Positions 34,520-43,628 of a stretch of 64,000 nt of DNA are shown here, piece by piece. A program made the translations under genes and the position numbers. The notes under the pieces are model-generated. The model saw nothing but the letters and a program-made list of their open reading frames with translations, made no database searches and had not been told where the DNA came from. The stretch covers positions 1,178,001-1,242,000 of the forward strand of contig NZ_JAZKUG010000001.1 in NCBI RefSeq assembly GCF_036625195.1. Direction: 5' to 3'. Numbering within the stretch: the stretch's first letter is position 1; each line of letters starts with the position of its first letter. The stretch is from Accumulibacter sp. Lineage in GTDB: Bacteria; Pseudomonadota; Gammaproteobacteria; Burkholderiales; Rhodocyclaceae.

Positions 34520-36200
34520 TCTCGATCATCCTCGTGATCTGCCATTGCTGGGCAATCGACAGGATGTTGTTCACCACCCAGTAGAGCACCAGGCCGGAGG
34601 GGAACCAGAAGAACATGATGCCGAAGATGTACGGCATCATCAGCATGACCTTGGCCTGGATCGGGTCGGGTGGCGTCGGGTTGAGCTTGGTCTGCAAGAT
34701 CATGGAGGCGACCATGATGATCGGCAACAGGCCGATCGGCATGTCGATGACCGGAATCACGCCGAACAGCGTATCTGGCGCCGAGAGGTCCTTGATCCAG
34801 AGAATCCAGGGCGCGTCGCGGATTTCGACGGCGCCGAGAAGGGCCCAGTAGAGGGCGATGAAGACCGGGATCTGGACAAGAATCGGTAGACAGCCGCCCA
34901 GAGGGTTGATCTTCTCGCGCTTGTAGAGCGCCATCATTTCCTGGTTGAGCTTCTGGCGATCGTCACCGTAGCGCTCCTTGAGTTGCATCAACCGTGGCGT
35001 CACCGTCTTCATCTTGGCCATCGACTTGTAGCTGGCGGCCGACAGCGGAAAGAACAGCAGCTTGATGATGATCGTCAGGATGACGATCGCCCAACCCCAG
35101 TTGCCGACCACCTTGTAGATCGCCTCGAGGCACCAGAAGATCGGCGCGGCGATGACCGTCAGCCAACCATAGTCCACGACCAGCGGCAGACCCTGCGCAC
35201 CGATGCCGCCGTCGGCTTTGGGTTTCGCCAGTTGGTCCAGTGTCGTCTGGATCTGCGGTCCGGCGTAGAGCGGCACTTCGAGAGCCACCTTGGTCCCTGG
35301 AGCGGCAACCGGCACCGGGACGATGACGCCGGCAGCGACTGCCGGCTTCTGGCTGTTCTCCAGTTTGCGCATGTAGAACTCGCGCGGCAGACCGGGTTCG
35401 GGAATCCAGGCGCTGGCAAAGTAGTGCTGGATCATCGCGATCCAGCCGTTGTCTGCCTTGCTCGCGAACTTGGCCTTGCCGGCCTCGATATCGGCGAAGG
35501 TGACCTTCTGGAACTTGTCCTGCTCGGTGTAGACGGCAGGGCCGGTAAAGGTCGAAACCATCGAACTCTCGCCGTCGGGCGCCTTGACGTCGCGCTGCAG
35601 TTGGTAATAGGCGTGTGCGACGAGTTCCCTGCCGCCGGCGTTCTCGATCTCCTGCTTCAACCCGATCAGGTAGCTGCCGCGCTTGAAGGTGTAGGTCTTG
35701 GCGACCCGGACACCATTGCCCGCTTCCGCTTCGAGGCGCAGCACCACCTCCTGGGCATCCCCGGAAAGTTCATGGACCCCCGGTACCAGCGAGAACCGCG
35801 TCTTGTGGTTCGGCAGACCGTCGCCGATCAGACCGCTCTGCGCGTAGTACTGGTGCTTCGGCTCGAAGAGCGCGAAGACCCGTTCCTTATGGACGCTGTC
35901 GCGATAGTCCTTGAGTTGCAGGCGGACGATGTCGCCGCCCTGAAGGGAAATCTCGGCCGTGAAGAGGTCCGTGCCGATGGTCACCGTCTCGGCTTTTTCG
36001 GGAGTGGCCACGGCGACCGGCGCCGGTGCCTCCGGCAGCGGCGTGTGCAAACTGCCGCTTGGTTTCGGCGCCGGCGCCTCGGCCGTGCCCGAGGCCGCAA
36101 CCGGTGGCGCTTTCGGCAGATTGTGCTTCTGCCACGCATCCCACAGCATGACCAGGGAGAAAGAGAAGATGAGCAGCAGCAGGAGGCGTCGGTGGTCCAT
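34485..36200 (-). CDS. yidC: Membrane protein insertase
   Basis: 571 residues, Gram-negative type. An N-terminal transmembrane helix (RRLLLLLIFSFSLVMLWDAW) precedes a large periplasmic domain. The conserved C-terminal insertase core follows, with five predicted membrane segments (for example WAIVILTIIIKLLFFPLSAA, GGCLPILVQIPVFIALYWAL and the final FWFPSGLVLYWVVNNILSIA). It inserts and folds inner-membrane proteins alone or with Sec. It sits in the classic rpmH-rnpA-yidD-yidC-mnmE order, 25 nt after yidD. Confidence 0.96.
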   Translation of the reverse strand: MDHRRLLLLLIFSFSLVMLWDAWQKHNLPKAPPVAASGTAEAPAPKPSGSLHTPLPEAPAPVAVATPEKAETVTIGTDLFTAEISLQGGDIVRLQLKDYRDSVHKERVFALFEPKHQYYAQSGLIGDGLPNHKTRFSLVPGVHELSGDAQEVVLRLEAEAGNGVRVAKTYTFKRGSYLIGLKQEIENAGGRELVAHAYYQLQRDVKAPDGESSMVSTFTGPAVYTEQDKFQKVTFADIEAGKAKFASKADNGWIAMIQHYFASAWIPEPGLPREFYMRKLENSQKPAVAAGVIVPVPVAAPGTKVALEVPLYAGPQIQTTLDQLAKPKADGGIGAQGLPLVVDYGWLTVIAAPIFWCLEAIYKVVGNWGWAIVILTIIIKLLFFPLSAASYKSMAKMKTVTPRLMQLKERYGDDRQKLNQEMMALYKREKINPLGGCLPILVQIPVFIALYWALLGAVEIRDAPWILWIKDLSAPDTLFGVIPVIDMPIGLLPIIMVASMILQTKLNPTPPDPIQAKVMLMMPYIFGIMFFWFPSGLVLYWVVNNILSIAQQWQITRMIESGGKAANDSKA

Positions 36201-36225
36201 GAAAACCTACATGTTCAGTCGTTGA

Positions 36226-36435
36226 TCAGGGTACCGGATCGAAACCGCCCGGGTTCCAGGGGTGACAACGTGACAGCCGACGCAGTGCGAGGCCCGAGCC
36301 GCGGCAGGCGCCGTGACGCCGTACCGCATCGGCGGCGTACTGCGAACAACTGGGAAAGAAGCGGCACCGTTGTCCCAGGATCGGGCTGACCGCATATCGG
36401 TAGAAGGCTATCAGCGCAAGCAGAAGATGTTTCAT
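36226..36435 (-). CDS. yidD: Membrane protein insertion efficiency factor
   Basis: 69 residues (MKHLLLALIAFYRYAVSPIL), with the family core SPILGQRCRFFPSCSQYAADAV and WNPGGFDPVP near the end. The length and the conserved CRFFPSCSQYA motif are typical. It lies 4 nt after rnpA and 25 nt before yidC, its usual neighbours. Confidence 0.93.
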   Translation of the reverse strand: MKHLLLALIAFYRYAVSPILGQRCRFFPSCSQYAADAVRRHGACRGSGLALRRLSRCHPWNPGGFDPVP

Positions 36436-36439
36436 CGGC

Positions 36440-36838
36440 TCATGGTTGGGGTGAAGCGAGCTTGCAGAGAAGGCGGCGAATTTCCTGGGCCATGGCTTTC
36501 CGGTCGAGAGCCGACGGCTTGACCGCCAGGCGCAGGACGAGGTCATGCGAAACCAGGTCGACCCGCAGTAACCGGAATTCTTCCCTTGCCAATCGTCGCA
36601 GCAGGTTCCGGTCGACGGAGCGGCGCAGAAAACGTTTGGCCACGACCAGGCCAAGCCGCGCTCCGGCAGCTTCGACAGCCTGCTGGGGACGATAATGTAG
36701 CAGGAAATGGCGGCTCTTCAGTGCCTTGCGGAAAGCAAAAACGGATGAGTACTCATCCGTCCTGAGGAGCCGGCAGGTCTTTGGAAAAGCCGCCGGGCGC
36801 GGCTGGCCCTCACTTGCTGCTTCAGGCCACCGGCTCAA
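36440..36838 (-). CDS. rnpA: Ribonuclease P protein component
   Basis: About 132 residues. The core shows the family features LLRTDEYSSVFAFRKALKS, the basic RNR-type motif GLVVAKRFLRRSVDRNLLRR and LREF-like REEFRLLRVDL. It joins the M1 RNA to process tRNA 5' ends. There is no ATG or GTG in a suitable place. The TTG at 36838 overlaps the rpmH stop as TTGA, so initiation is probably coupled to rpmH termination. A longer frame up to 37027 lies antisense-like over rpmH and is rejected. The start is the uncertain part. Confidence 0.88.
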   Translation of the reverse strand: MSRWPEAASEGQPRPAAFPKTCRLLRTDEYSSVFAFRKALKSRHFLLHYRPQQAVEAAGARLGLVVAKRFLRRSVDRNLLRRLAREEFRLLRVDLVSHDLVLRLAVKPSALDRKAMAQEIRRLLCKLASPQP

Positions 36839-36969
36839 ACCCCGAGGCGATGGCGACCCTTGGCGCGCCGGGCGCTGATCACGCCACGTCCACCGCGAGT
36901 GGACATGCGGACAAGGAAGCCATGTGTCCGCTTGCGGCGAACGACTGACGGCTGATAGGTACGTTTCAT
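36835..36969 (-). CDS. rpmH: Large ribosomal subunit protein bL34
   Basis: 44 residues read directly from the sequence: MKRTYQPSVVRRKRTHGFLV, then the basic RMSTRGGRGVISARRAKGR and RHRLGV. This is the invariant bL34 pattern at its normal length. It is the first gene of the leftward operon, facing dnaA, with a matching promoter 40-70 bases upstream. Its stop codon overlaps the proposed rnpA start. Confidence 0.97.
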   Translation of the reverse strand: MKRTYQPSVVRRKRTHGFLVRMSTRGGRGVISARRAKGRHRLGV

Positions 36970-37007
36970 GGCTAAGCCCTTGAAGTGAAAGACGCAAAAA
37001 ACGTGCG

Positions 37008-37037
37008 ATTAGACAGCTTCGGGGCAACCCTTGTCAA
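37008..37037 (-). promoter_or_regulatory. Sigma-70-type promoter for the rpmH operon
   Basis: On the minus strand TTGACA (37032-37037) is followed after 18 bases by TCTAAT (37008-37013). The -10 lies 39 bases before the rpmH start codon. Confidence 0.7.
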
Positions 37038-37057
37038 GACCATATTTTTTTCGGCGC

Positions 37058-37066
37058 TGTGGATAA
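37058..37066 (-). promoter_or_regulatory. DnaA box upstream of dnaA
   Basis: TGTGGATAA on the plus strand, that is the perfect consensus TTATCCACA on the minus strand. It fits autoregulation of dnaA and/or an origin element. Confidence 0.75.
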
Positions 37067-37284
37067 CTTCCGCGCAACGGGTTAGAATCTGCGTCTTGCG
37101 GGTTCTGACAGCAGCGGCAGCAGGCCATCGGGGGAAGGTCGGTGTCGCTTGGACAGGTACTGTCGTGGCCGCCAACCATCCCGGGCAACGCCAGCAATGC
37201 TTCTGATTTCATTGGAAAAGCCACTGTTTTTCGCAGCGGGCCAGGGTGTGGTCTGGCAGCCGGACGTTTTCACGATGATCGCCG

Positions 37285-38685
37285 ATGAGTAGTTTCTGGG
37301 CCTCGTGTCTGAGTCAGTTCGAGCAGGAACTACCACCTCAGCAGTTCAACACCTGGATACGTCCGCTTCGTCTCGAGGGTGAGGAGGAGGTGGCAAACGG
37401 CCTGCGCTTGCTGGCGCCGAACGGATTCATCCTCAAGTGGGTCAAGGAGCGGTACCTGGCGCGCATCGAGGCGCTTGGCAGCGAGTATTTCGAACTGCCG
37501 GTCAGTATCACGCTCAGCCTGGCGGAGCGACGGAGCTCGACCAGCGAAGCCTCACCCGCTCCCGCCGAGAGGAGCGAAGCCGCTCGAACCCTGGCCTCGA
37601 CGGGCTCTGCCGGTCCCTCGAGCTCTGTCGGTATGACCGAGCGAGACTGCTCCGGCTATGAGAAGACACGTCTGATCGCTGCTTTCACATTCGACAACCT
37701 GGTGGTCGGCAAGGCCAACGACCTCGCCCGCGCCGCTGCGCATCGCGTCGCGGACAACCCTGGAGGCAGCAGCTACAACCCGTTGTTCATCTACGGCGGT
37801 GCCGGGCTTGGCAAGACCCACCTGATCCACGCGATCGGCAATGCCATCCTGCAGCAGCGGCCGAACAAGGTGGTGCGCTACGTGCACGCCGAAGACTACT
37901 ATTCCGACGTCGTTCGCGCTTATCAGCAGAAGTCCTTTGATGTCTTCAAACGCTATTACCGGTCGCTCGACGTCCTGCTGCTCGATGATGTCCAGTTCTT
38001 CAACGGCAAGAACCGAACCCAGGAAGAGTTCTTCTACGTCTTCAATGCGTTGAGCGAGTCCAAGAAGCAGATCGTGATCAGTTGTGACACCTACCCGAAG
38101 AACATTTCCGGCCTCGAGGACCGCCTTGTGACGCGTTTCGACTGGGGACTGACGGTACAGATCGAACCACCGGAGACCGAAATGCGGGTGGCGATCCTGA
38201 AGAAGAAGGCGGAGCAGGAGGAGGTGGCGCTCGATGATGAAGTGGCGTTCTACATTGCCAAACACCTGCGCTCGAACGTCCGCGAACTTGAGGGAGCCCT
38301 GAAGAAGGTCCTTGCCTACTCTGCGTTTCATGGCCAACAGATCGCCCTCGAGCTCGCCAAGGAGGCGCTGAAAGATGTCATTGGTTCGGTCAACAGGCAG
38401 ATCACGATCGAAGGAATCCAGAAGACGGTGGCAGAGTACTTCAAGATCAAGGTCGCAGACCTCTTCTCGAAGAAGCGGACACGCGTCGTGGTGAGACCGC
38501 GACAGATCGCGATGTGGCTGGCAAAAAACCTGACATCGCTGAGCTATCCAGCGATCGGCGAGCATTTCGGTGGCCGCGACCACACGACCGTGCTGCACGC
38601 GGTACGTACGATCGATCAATTGCGCATCAAGGATGAGACTTTGAACCATGATGTGCACGTGCTTGAGCAGGTGCTCAAGGGGTGA
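37285..38685 (+). CDS. dnaA: Chromosomal replication initiator protein DnaA
   Basis: 466 residues. Domain I (MSSFWASCLSQFEQELPPQQ), a variable linker (residues about 85-130), then the AAA+ domain with Walker A GGAGLGKTHLIHA, Walker B VLLLDDVQFF and the DnaA-specific initiator region. Domain IV carries the DnaA-box-binding signature VRPRQIAMWLAKNLTSLSYP and GGRDHTTVLHA. The linker includes an imperfect duplicated segment (37595-37614 and 37616-37632) whose DNA resembles REP-type palindromic elements. First gene of the rightward dnaA-dnaN-gyrB order. Confidence 0.97.
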   Translation: MSSFWASCLSQFEQELPPQQFNTWIRPLRLEGEEEVANGLRLLAPNGFILKWVKERYLARIEALGSEYFELPVSITLSLAERRSSTSEASPAPAERSEAARTLASTGSAGPSSSVGMTERDCSGYEKTRLIAAFTFDNLVVGKANDLARAAAHRVADNPGGSSYNPLFIYGGAGLGKTHLIHAIGNAILQQRPNKVVRYVHAEDYYSDVVRAYQQKSFDVFKRYYRSLDVLLLDDVQFFNGKNRTQEEFFYVFNALSESKKQIVISCDTYPKNISGLEDRLVTRFDWGLTVQIEPPETEMRVAILKKKAEQEEVALDDEVAFYIAKHLRSNVRELEGALKKVLAYSAFHGQQIALELAKEALKDVIGSVNRQITIEGIQKTVAEYFKIKVADLFSKKRTRVVVRPRQIAMWLAKNLTSLSYPAIGEHFGGRDHTTVLHAVRTIDQLRIKDETLNHDVHVLEQVLKG

Positions 38686-38899
38686 TCGGGACAGGGGAAA
38701 AGTCGGTGGGGAACCGACTGGCTGACGGTGGACAACCGACGACGAAGCGCCGCGGACGAAAGTTTTCCTTTTTTCCCCACAGCTTCATACCGTCCTTCTC
38801 CACCCTTCCCCAGAACATCTAAATTGATGAATGGAATGGTTTAAGTGATGATATCAACAGACTTGTTCGAACCTTGGTCTTTATAGGATTGAGATATAT
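38686..38899 (+). other. dnaA-dnaN intergenic region, possible origin part
   Basis: 214 bases. It changes from GC-rich to an AT-rich run just before dnaN (around 38815-38899), as in many origin regions, and includes TTTTTTCCCCACAGC near 38770. No full-consensus DnaA box is seen, only two-mismatch variants, so calling this oriC rests on position. Confidence 0.4.
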
Positions 38900-40033
38900 A
38901 TGCTTCTTATCAAAACACGGCGAGACGTTCTTCTGGCACCGTTGCAGGCAGTTTCGGGGATCGTGGAGAGACGCCACACATTGCCCATCCTGTCGAATGT
39001 CCTGCTGGAGAAGCGTGGCGAGGTGCTGACGCTGCTGGCTACCGATATCGAGATCCAGATCACGACTTCGACCGCCGATGTCGGAGGCGAAGGTGAGGGC
39101 GCGGTGACCGTGGCAGCGCGGAAGTTGCAGGAGATTCTTCGATCGCTTCCGGAAACGGCGGAAGTCAGCCTGCAACTCGAGGACAGGCGCTTGCAGGTGA
39201 AGGCGGGCAGGAGCCGCTTCAACCTGCAGACGCTACCGGCGGAGGATTTCCCGAGCATGAGCCTGTCGCAGCAGGAGGACGCGCATAGCCTGAAGCTGAC
39301 GCAGAAGGAATTCCGGCAACTGCTTGCGCAGACCCACTACTCGATGGCGACGCAGGATGTTCGCTACTACCTCAATGGCCTTCTGCTGCTGCTCGCCGAT
39401 GGTCAACTGCGGGCAGTGGCAACCGATGGCCATCGGCTTGCTTATGCCAGCATGTCGCTTGCCGAGGGAGCGGGTGGCAGCGGCGAGGGCAGCGACGTCC
39501 GCCAGGAGTTGATCCTGCCGCGGAAGACCGTGGTGGAACTCAACCGTCTTCTTGCCGATACGGACGAGCCCTTGACGATCGACATCCTGACGAACCAGAT
39601 CCGTTTCCGCTTCGGGCAGATCAGCCTCGTATCGAAGCTGATCGACGGCCGGTTCCCGGACTATCAAAGAGTCATACCGATGACACTCAAGGACGTCATT
39701 CGCGTGCAGCGGAGTGTCCTCTTGCAGTCGATGGTCAGGGCAGCCATCCTGACCAACGAAAAGTTCCGCGGTGTTCGCCTGGTTCTTGGCGAGGGCAGCC
39801 TGAAGATCATCGCCGCCAACGCCGAGCAGGAGGAAGCGCAGGAGGAAATCGAGGTCGAGTACAGTGGCGAGCCTCTCGATGTCGGCTTCAATGTCTCATA
39901 TCTGCTGGATGTCCTGAACAACAGTGCTGGCGAGATGATCGACTGGGGATTCAACGATGCCAGTTCGAGTGCGCTGTTGACCATACCGGGGAATGATCAT
40001 TTCAAGTATGTGGTGATGCCCATGCGTATCTGA
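38900..40033 (+). CDS. dnaN: DNA polymerase III sliding clamp, beta subunit
   Basis: 377 residues with three clamp domains. The start MLLIKTRRDVLLAPLQAVSG, VERRHTLPILSNVLLE, FPDYQRVIPM and the C-terminal FKYVVMPMRI are family hallmarks. It forms the ring that tethers polymerase III to DNA. It lies between dnaA and gyrB, 65 bases before gyrB. Confidence 0.96.
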   Translation: MLLIKTRRDVLLAPLQAVSGIVERRHTLPILSNVLLEKRGEVLTLLATDIEIQITTSTADVGGEGEGAVTVAARKLQEILRSLPETAEVSLQLEDRRLQVKAGRSRFNLQTLPAEDFPSMSLSQQEDAHSLKLTQKEFRQLLAQTHYSMATQDVRYYLNGLLLLLADGQLRAVATDGHRLAYASMSLAEGAGGSGEGSDVRQELILPRKTVVELNRLLADTDEPLTIDILTNQIRFRFGQISLVSKLIDGRFPDYQRVIPMTLKDVIRVQRSVLLQSMVRAAILTNEKFRGVRLVLGEGSLKIIAANAEQEEAQEEIEVEYSGEPLDVGFNVSYLLDVLNNSAGEMIDWGFNDASSSALLTIPGNDHFKYVVMPMRI

Positions 40034-40098
40034 ATCGCAGCGGCAGGAGCTCGGAGCTTGGCAGAGAGGTTGAACGGCGGCAGAATGGCGGGTTGATC

Positions 40099-42570
40099 AT
40101 GAATGAAGAGAAGCAGCAGACGGAGACGTACGACGAGTCGAGCATTCAGCAACTGGAGGGTCTGGAGGCCGTTCGCAAGCGGCCGGGCATGTACATTGGC
40201 GACACTTCGGACGGGACTGGTCTGCACCACATGGTCTTCGAAGTGGTCGACAACGCGATCGACGAGGCTCTCGCAGGATATTGCGATGACATCGTGATCA
40301 CCATTCATGCCGACAACTCGATTTCCGTCAGCGACAACGGGCGGGGCATCCCGACCGGTATCAAGCTCGACGACAGGCACGAGCCGAGGCGCTCGGCGGC
40401 CGAGATCGTCATGTGCGTGCTGCACGCAGGGGGGAAGTTCAACCAGAATTCGTACAAGGTTTCCGGTGGGCTGCATGGCGTCGGTGTCTCCTGTGTCAAC
40501 GCACTGTCCCGCTGGCTCCGGCTCATCATCCGCCGTGATGGCTGGAAGCACATGATCGAATTCAGGCGCGGGGCGGTGCTTGACCGCTTGGTCGAAGTGC
40601 GCGACGGCATCGAGGTTTCACCGCTGCGGGTGGTTGGCGAGACGGAGAAGCGCGGTACGGAACTGCACTTCATGGCTGATGAGGAGATCTTCGGCCACGT
40701 CGAGTTCCACTACGAGATCATCGCCAAGCGGCTGCGTGAGCTGTCCTTCCTCAACAATGGTGTCAAGATCAGGCTGAACGACCAGCGCACGGGCAAGGAG
40801 GAGAACTTCGCCTTTCTCGGTGGTGTCAAGGGCTTCGTCGAGTACATCAACCGCACGAAAAGCGTCTTGCACCCGAACATCTTCCATGCTGCGGGCGAGT
40901 CGGTCACGGCCGGCGGAGCGATCAGCGTCGAGGTGGCGATGCAGTGGAACGACAGCTACGCTGAACAGGTCCTGTGTTTCACCAACAATATTCCACAGGC
41001 GGATGGTGGTACGCACATGACCGGTTTGCGCGCTGCGATGACACGCGTCATCAACCGCTACATCGAAGAGAACGAGATCGCCAAGAAGGCGAAGGTGGAC
41101 ATCAGCGGCGACGACATGCGGGAGGGACTTGCCTGCGTGCTGTCAGTGAAGATGCCCGACCCGAAGTTTGCCTCGCAGACGAAGATGAAGCTGGTGTCGT
41201 CGGAGGCACGCCCGGCAGTCGAGGAAGTGGTGGCCGCGAAACTGGCGGAATTTCTTCAGGAGCGGCCAATCGACGCCAAGGTCATTACGGGCAAGATCGT
41301 CGAGGCGGCACGGGCACGCGATGCGGCCCGCAAGGCGAGGGAAATGACGCGACGCAAGGGCCTCCTCGATGGTGTCGGTTTGCCGGGCAAGCTGGCTGAT
41401 TGTCAGGAAAAGGATCCGGCGCTCTGCGAGCTGTACCTGGTGGAGGGTGATTCAGCCGGAGGATCGGCGAAGCAGGGTCGGGACAGGAAGTTCCAGGCGA
41501 TCCTGCCGCTGAAGGGAAAGATCCTGAACGTCGAGAAGGCGCGTTTCGACAAGCTGATTTCGTCGCAGGAGATCGCCACCCTGATCACCGCCCTGGGTAC
41601 GGGGATTGGCAAGGACGAGTACAAGCCGGAGAAGCTGCGCTATCACCGGCTGATCATCATGACCGATGCAGACGTAGACGGAGCGCACATCCGGACGTTG
41701 CTGCTGACCTTCTTCTACCGGCAGATGCCGGAGCTCGTCGAACGTGGACACATCTACATTGCTCAGCCACCCCTCTACAAGGTCAAGCACGGCAAGGTCG
41801 AGCGCTACATCAAGGACGACCAGGCGCTGAAACAGTTTCTCCTCACCCTGGCGCTGGAGGGAGCAGCGCTCACGCCGCAGGCTGGTGCTGCGGCAATCGG
41901 CGGCACGGCACTCGAGCAGCTGGCACGCGAGTACCTGCTCGCCGAGGCAGTGATCAACCGACTGTCGCATCTGATCAACCCGGAAGTCTTGCATGCCCTG
42001 ATCGACGGCAACCTGAAGCTTGAGCTTGCCAATGAAGAAGCCGCCGTGGCAACGGCAAGGACGCTGATGGCAGCACTGGACAGCCGGTCGGAGATCAACA
42101 TCGTGGCCGGCTATGATTCGGTCAACGAGCGCTGGCAACTGCGGCTCGAAAAGATCCTGCATGGCAATCTGAAGCTCGGGGTGATCGACGACGACCTGCT
42201 GGTCAGCGGTGACTACGCGCAGCTTCGGAAGACTGCCGAGATCCTGGCTGGGTTGTTCGGCCCTGGCGGCTTTGTCGCCCGCGGCGACAGGAAGAAGAGC
42301 GTCAGCAGCTTTGCCGAGGCCATGCAATGGCTTCTGGGCGAGGTCGAGCGAAGCGTCAGCAAGCAGCGCTACAAGGGTCTCGGCGAGATGAACCCGGAGC
42401 AACTATGGGAAACGACGATGGACCCGCAAGTGCGCCGCTTGCTCAAGGTGCAGGTCGAAGACGCGATCGGTGCCGACGAGATCTTCAGCACGCTGATGGG
42501 CGAACTGGTCGAGCCGAGACGCAACTTCATCGAGACGAATGCATTGGCGGCGCGCAACATCGACGTCTGA
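40099..42570 (+). CDS. gyrB: DNA gyrase subunit B
   Basis: 823 residues from the ATG at 40099; an upstream TTG at 40093 adds two residues. GHKL ATPase (NAIDEALAGYCDDI, GRGIPTG and GGLHGVGVSCVNAL), transducer, then Toprim (LVEGDSAGGSAKQGRDR and DADVDGAHIRTLLLTFFYRQ), a proteobacterial insertion of about 170 residues, and the C-terminal QRYKGLGEMNPEQLWETTM. It introduces negative supercoils with GyrA. Normal order after dnaN; converges on pyrF. Confidence 0.96.
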   Translation: MNEEKQQTETYDESSIQQLEGLEAVRKRPGMYIGDTSDGTGLHHMVFEVVDNAIDEALAGYCDDIVITIHADNSISVSDNGRGIPTGIKLDDRHEPRRSAAEIVMCVLHAGGKFNQNSYKVSGGLHGVGVSCVNALSRWLRLIIRRDGWKHMIEFRRGAVLDRLVEVRDGIEVSPLRVVGETEKRGTELHFMADEEIFGHVEFHYEIIAKRLRELSFLNNGVKIRLNDQRTGKEENFAFLGGVKGFVEYINRTKSVLHPNIFHAAGESVTAGGAISVEVAMQWNDSYAEQVLCFTNNIPQADGGTHMTGLRAAMTRVINRYIEENEIAKKAKVDISGDDMREGLACVLSVKMPDPKFASQTKMKLVSSEARPAVEEVVAAKLAEFLQERPIDAKVITGKIVEAARARDAARKAREMTRRKGLLDGVGLPGKLADCQEKDPALCELYLVEGDSAGGSAKQGRDRKFQAILPLKGKILNVEKARFDKLISSQEIATLITALGTGIGKDEYKPEKLRYHRLIIMTDADVDGAHIRTLLLTFFYRQMPELVERGHIYIAQPPLYKVKHGKVERYIKDDQALKQFLLTLALEGAALTPQAGAAAIGGTALEQLAREYLLAEAVINRLSHLINPEVLHALIDGNLKLELANEEAAVATARTLMAALDSRSEINIVAGYDSVNERWQLRLEKILHGNLKLGVIDDDLLVSGDYAQLRKTAEILAGLFGPGGFVARGDRKKSVSSFAEAMQWLLGEVERSVSKQRYKGLGEMNPEQLWETTMDPQVRRLLKVQVEDAIGADEIFSTLMGELVEPRRNFIETNALAARNIDV

Positions 42571-42633
42571 TCGACGGGTCGATCCCGGTTGGGTCCGGCG
42601 GGACGGTCTGCCGAAGGCAGTTGTACAGCCCGC

Positions 42634-43473
42634 TCATGGCGAGGCTGCCACGGATGTCGACGGGCGATGGCGGTTGATGGCGTCACGGGTTTCACGCGCA
42701 ACGCTCCGCGAGGCGGCAGCGTAGTCTTCGCCGCGGCTGGCGTAAAGAATGGCGCGCGACGAATTGATCATCAGCCCGTTGCCATTGCTGTTGCATCCTG
42801 CACGGACGGTCGCTTCGATGTCGCCGCCCTGCGCGCCGATACCGGGAACGAGAAGTGGCATGTTTCCGGTCAGCTCGCGGACGCGGGCGATCTCGCGCGG
42901 GAAGGTGGCACCGACGACGAGGCCACACTGACCGCCCTCGTTCCACTCGTCGCTGACCAAGCGGGCAAGGTGCTCGTAGAGTTTCTCTCCGCCGACGTCG
43001 AGAAATTGCAGGTCGCTGCCGCCCGGATTCGACGTGCGGCAGAGGAGGATGACACCCTTGTCGCGATACGCCAGGTACGGAGCCACGGAGTCGCGTCCGA
43101 GGTAGGGATTGATCGTGACCGCGTCAGCCTGGTAGCGCTCGAAGGCTTCGATCGCGTACTGTTCGGCGGTGCTGCCGATGTCTCCCCGCTTGGCATCGAG
43201 GATCACGGGTACGCCAGGATGACGTGAATGGATGTGGGCCACCAGTTCTTCGAGCTGCTCTTCGGCGCGGCAAGCGGAGAAATAGGCAATCTGTGGCTTG
43301 AAGCAACACACCAGATCGGCCGTCGCGTCGACGATCGCACGGCAGAAGTGCAGGATCGCGTCCGCTTGGCCCTTGAGATGCTCGGGCAGGCGCGCAGGGT
43401 CGGGATCAAGGCCGACACAGAGGAGACTGTTGCGCTCGTTCCAGGCCGAGGTTAGTGCATGCATGAAGTTCAT
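42634..43473 (-). CDS. pyrF: Orotidine 5'-phosphate decarboxylase (type 2)
   Basis: 279 residues; last step of UMP synthesis. The longer type 2 form is shown by the N-terminal WNERNSLLCVGLDPDPARLP and VILDAKRGDIGSTAEQY, which holds the catalytic Lys/Asp set, plus NPYLGRDSVAPYL and LVPGIGAQGGD. Start ATG at 43473; an internal ATG at 43464 is possible. It is convergent with gyrB and divergent from the kinase-like gene. Confidence 0.94.
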   Translation of the reverse strand: MNFMHALTSAWNERNSLLCVGLDPDPARLPEHLKGQADAILHFCRAIVDATADLVCCFKPQIAYFSACRAEEQLEELVAHIHSRHPGVPVILDAKRGDIGSTAEQYAIEAFERYQADAVTINPYLGRDSVAPYLAYRDKGVILLCRTSNPGGSDLQFLDVGGEKLYEHLARLVSDEWNEGGQCGLVVGATFPREIARVRELTGNMPLLVPGIGAQGGDIEATVRAGCNSNGNGLMINSSRAILYASRGEDYAAASRSVARETRDAINRHRPSTSVAASP

Positions 43474-43628
43474 CGTCGAATGGCCGCAGGGAAAGAAGTC
43501 ATTCTACGGTCAATTGCAGTTTCCAGATGCGGGCAACAATGGCTTGCGCGGCGCGTAGAGCAGTCAACGCCACGCGGGCAGGTGAGTGGTGCATCGGAAG
43601 GTTTTTCACCGTCGGAGGTGGCGCGCAA

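Larger units (their letters stand above)
36970..37284 (+). other. rpmH-dnaA divergent intergenic region
   Basis: 315 bases with no gene. It holds the rpmH promoter and one consensus DnaA box, and must hold the dnaA promoter. With only one strong box I cannot place the replication origin here with confidence. Confidence 0.6.

Noticed and set aside
38686..38899. Set of DnaA boxes defining oriC
   Set aside because: Only two-mismatch variants are seen here; the single perfect box is upstream of dnaA, so I do not claim a mapped origin.
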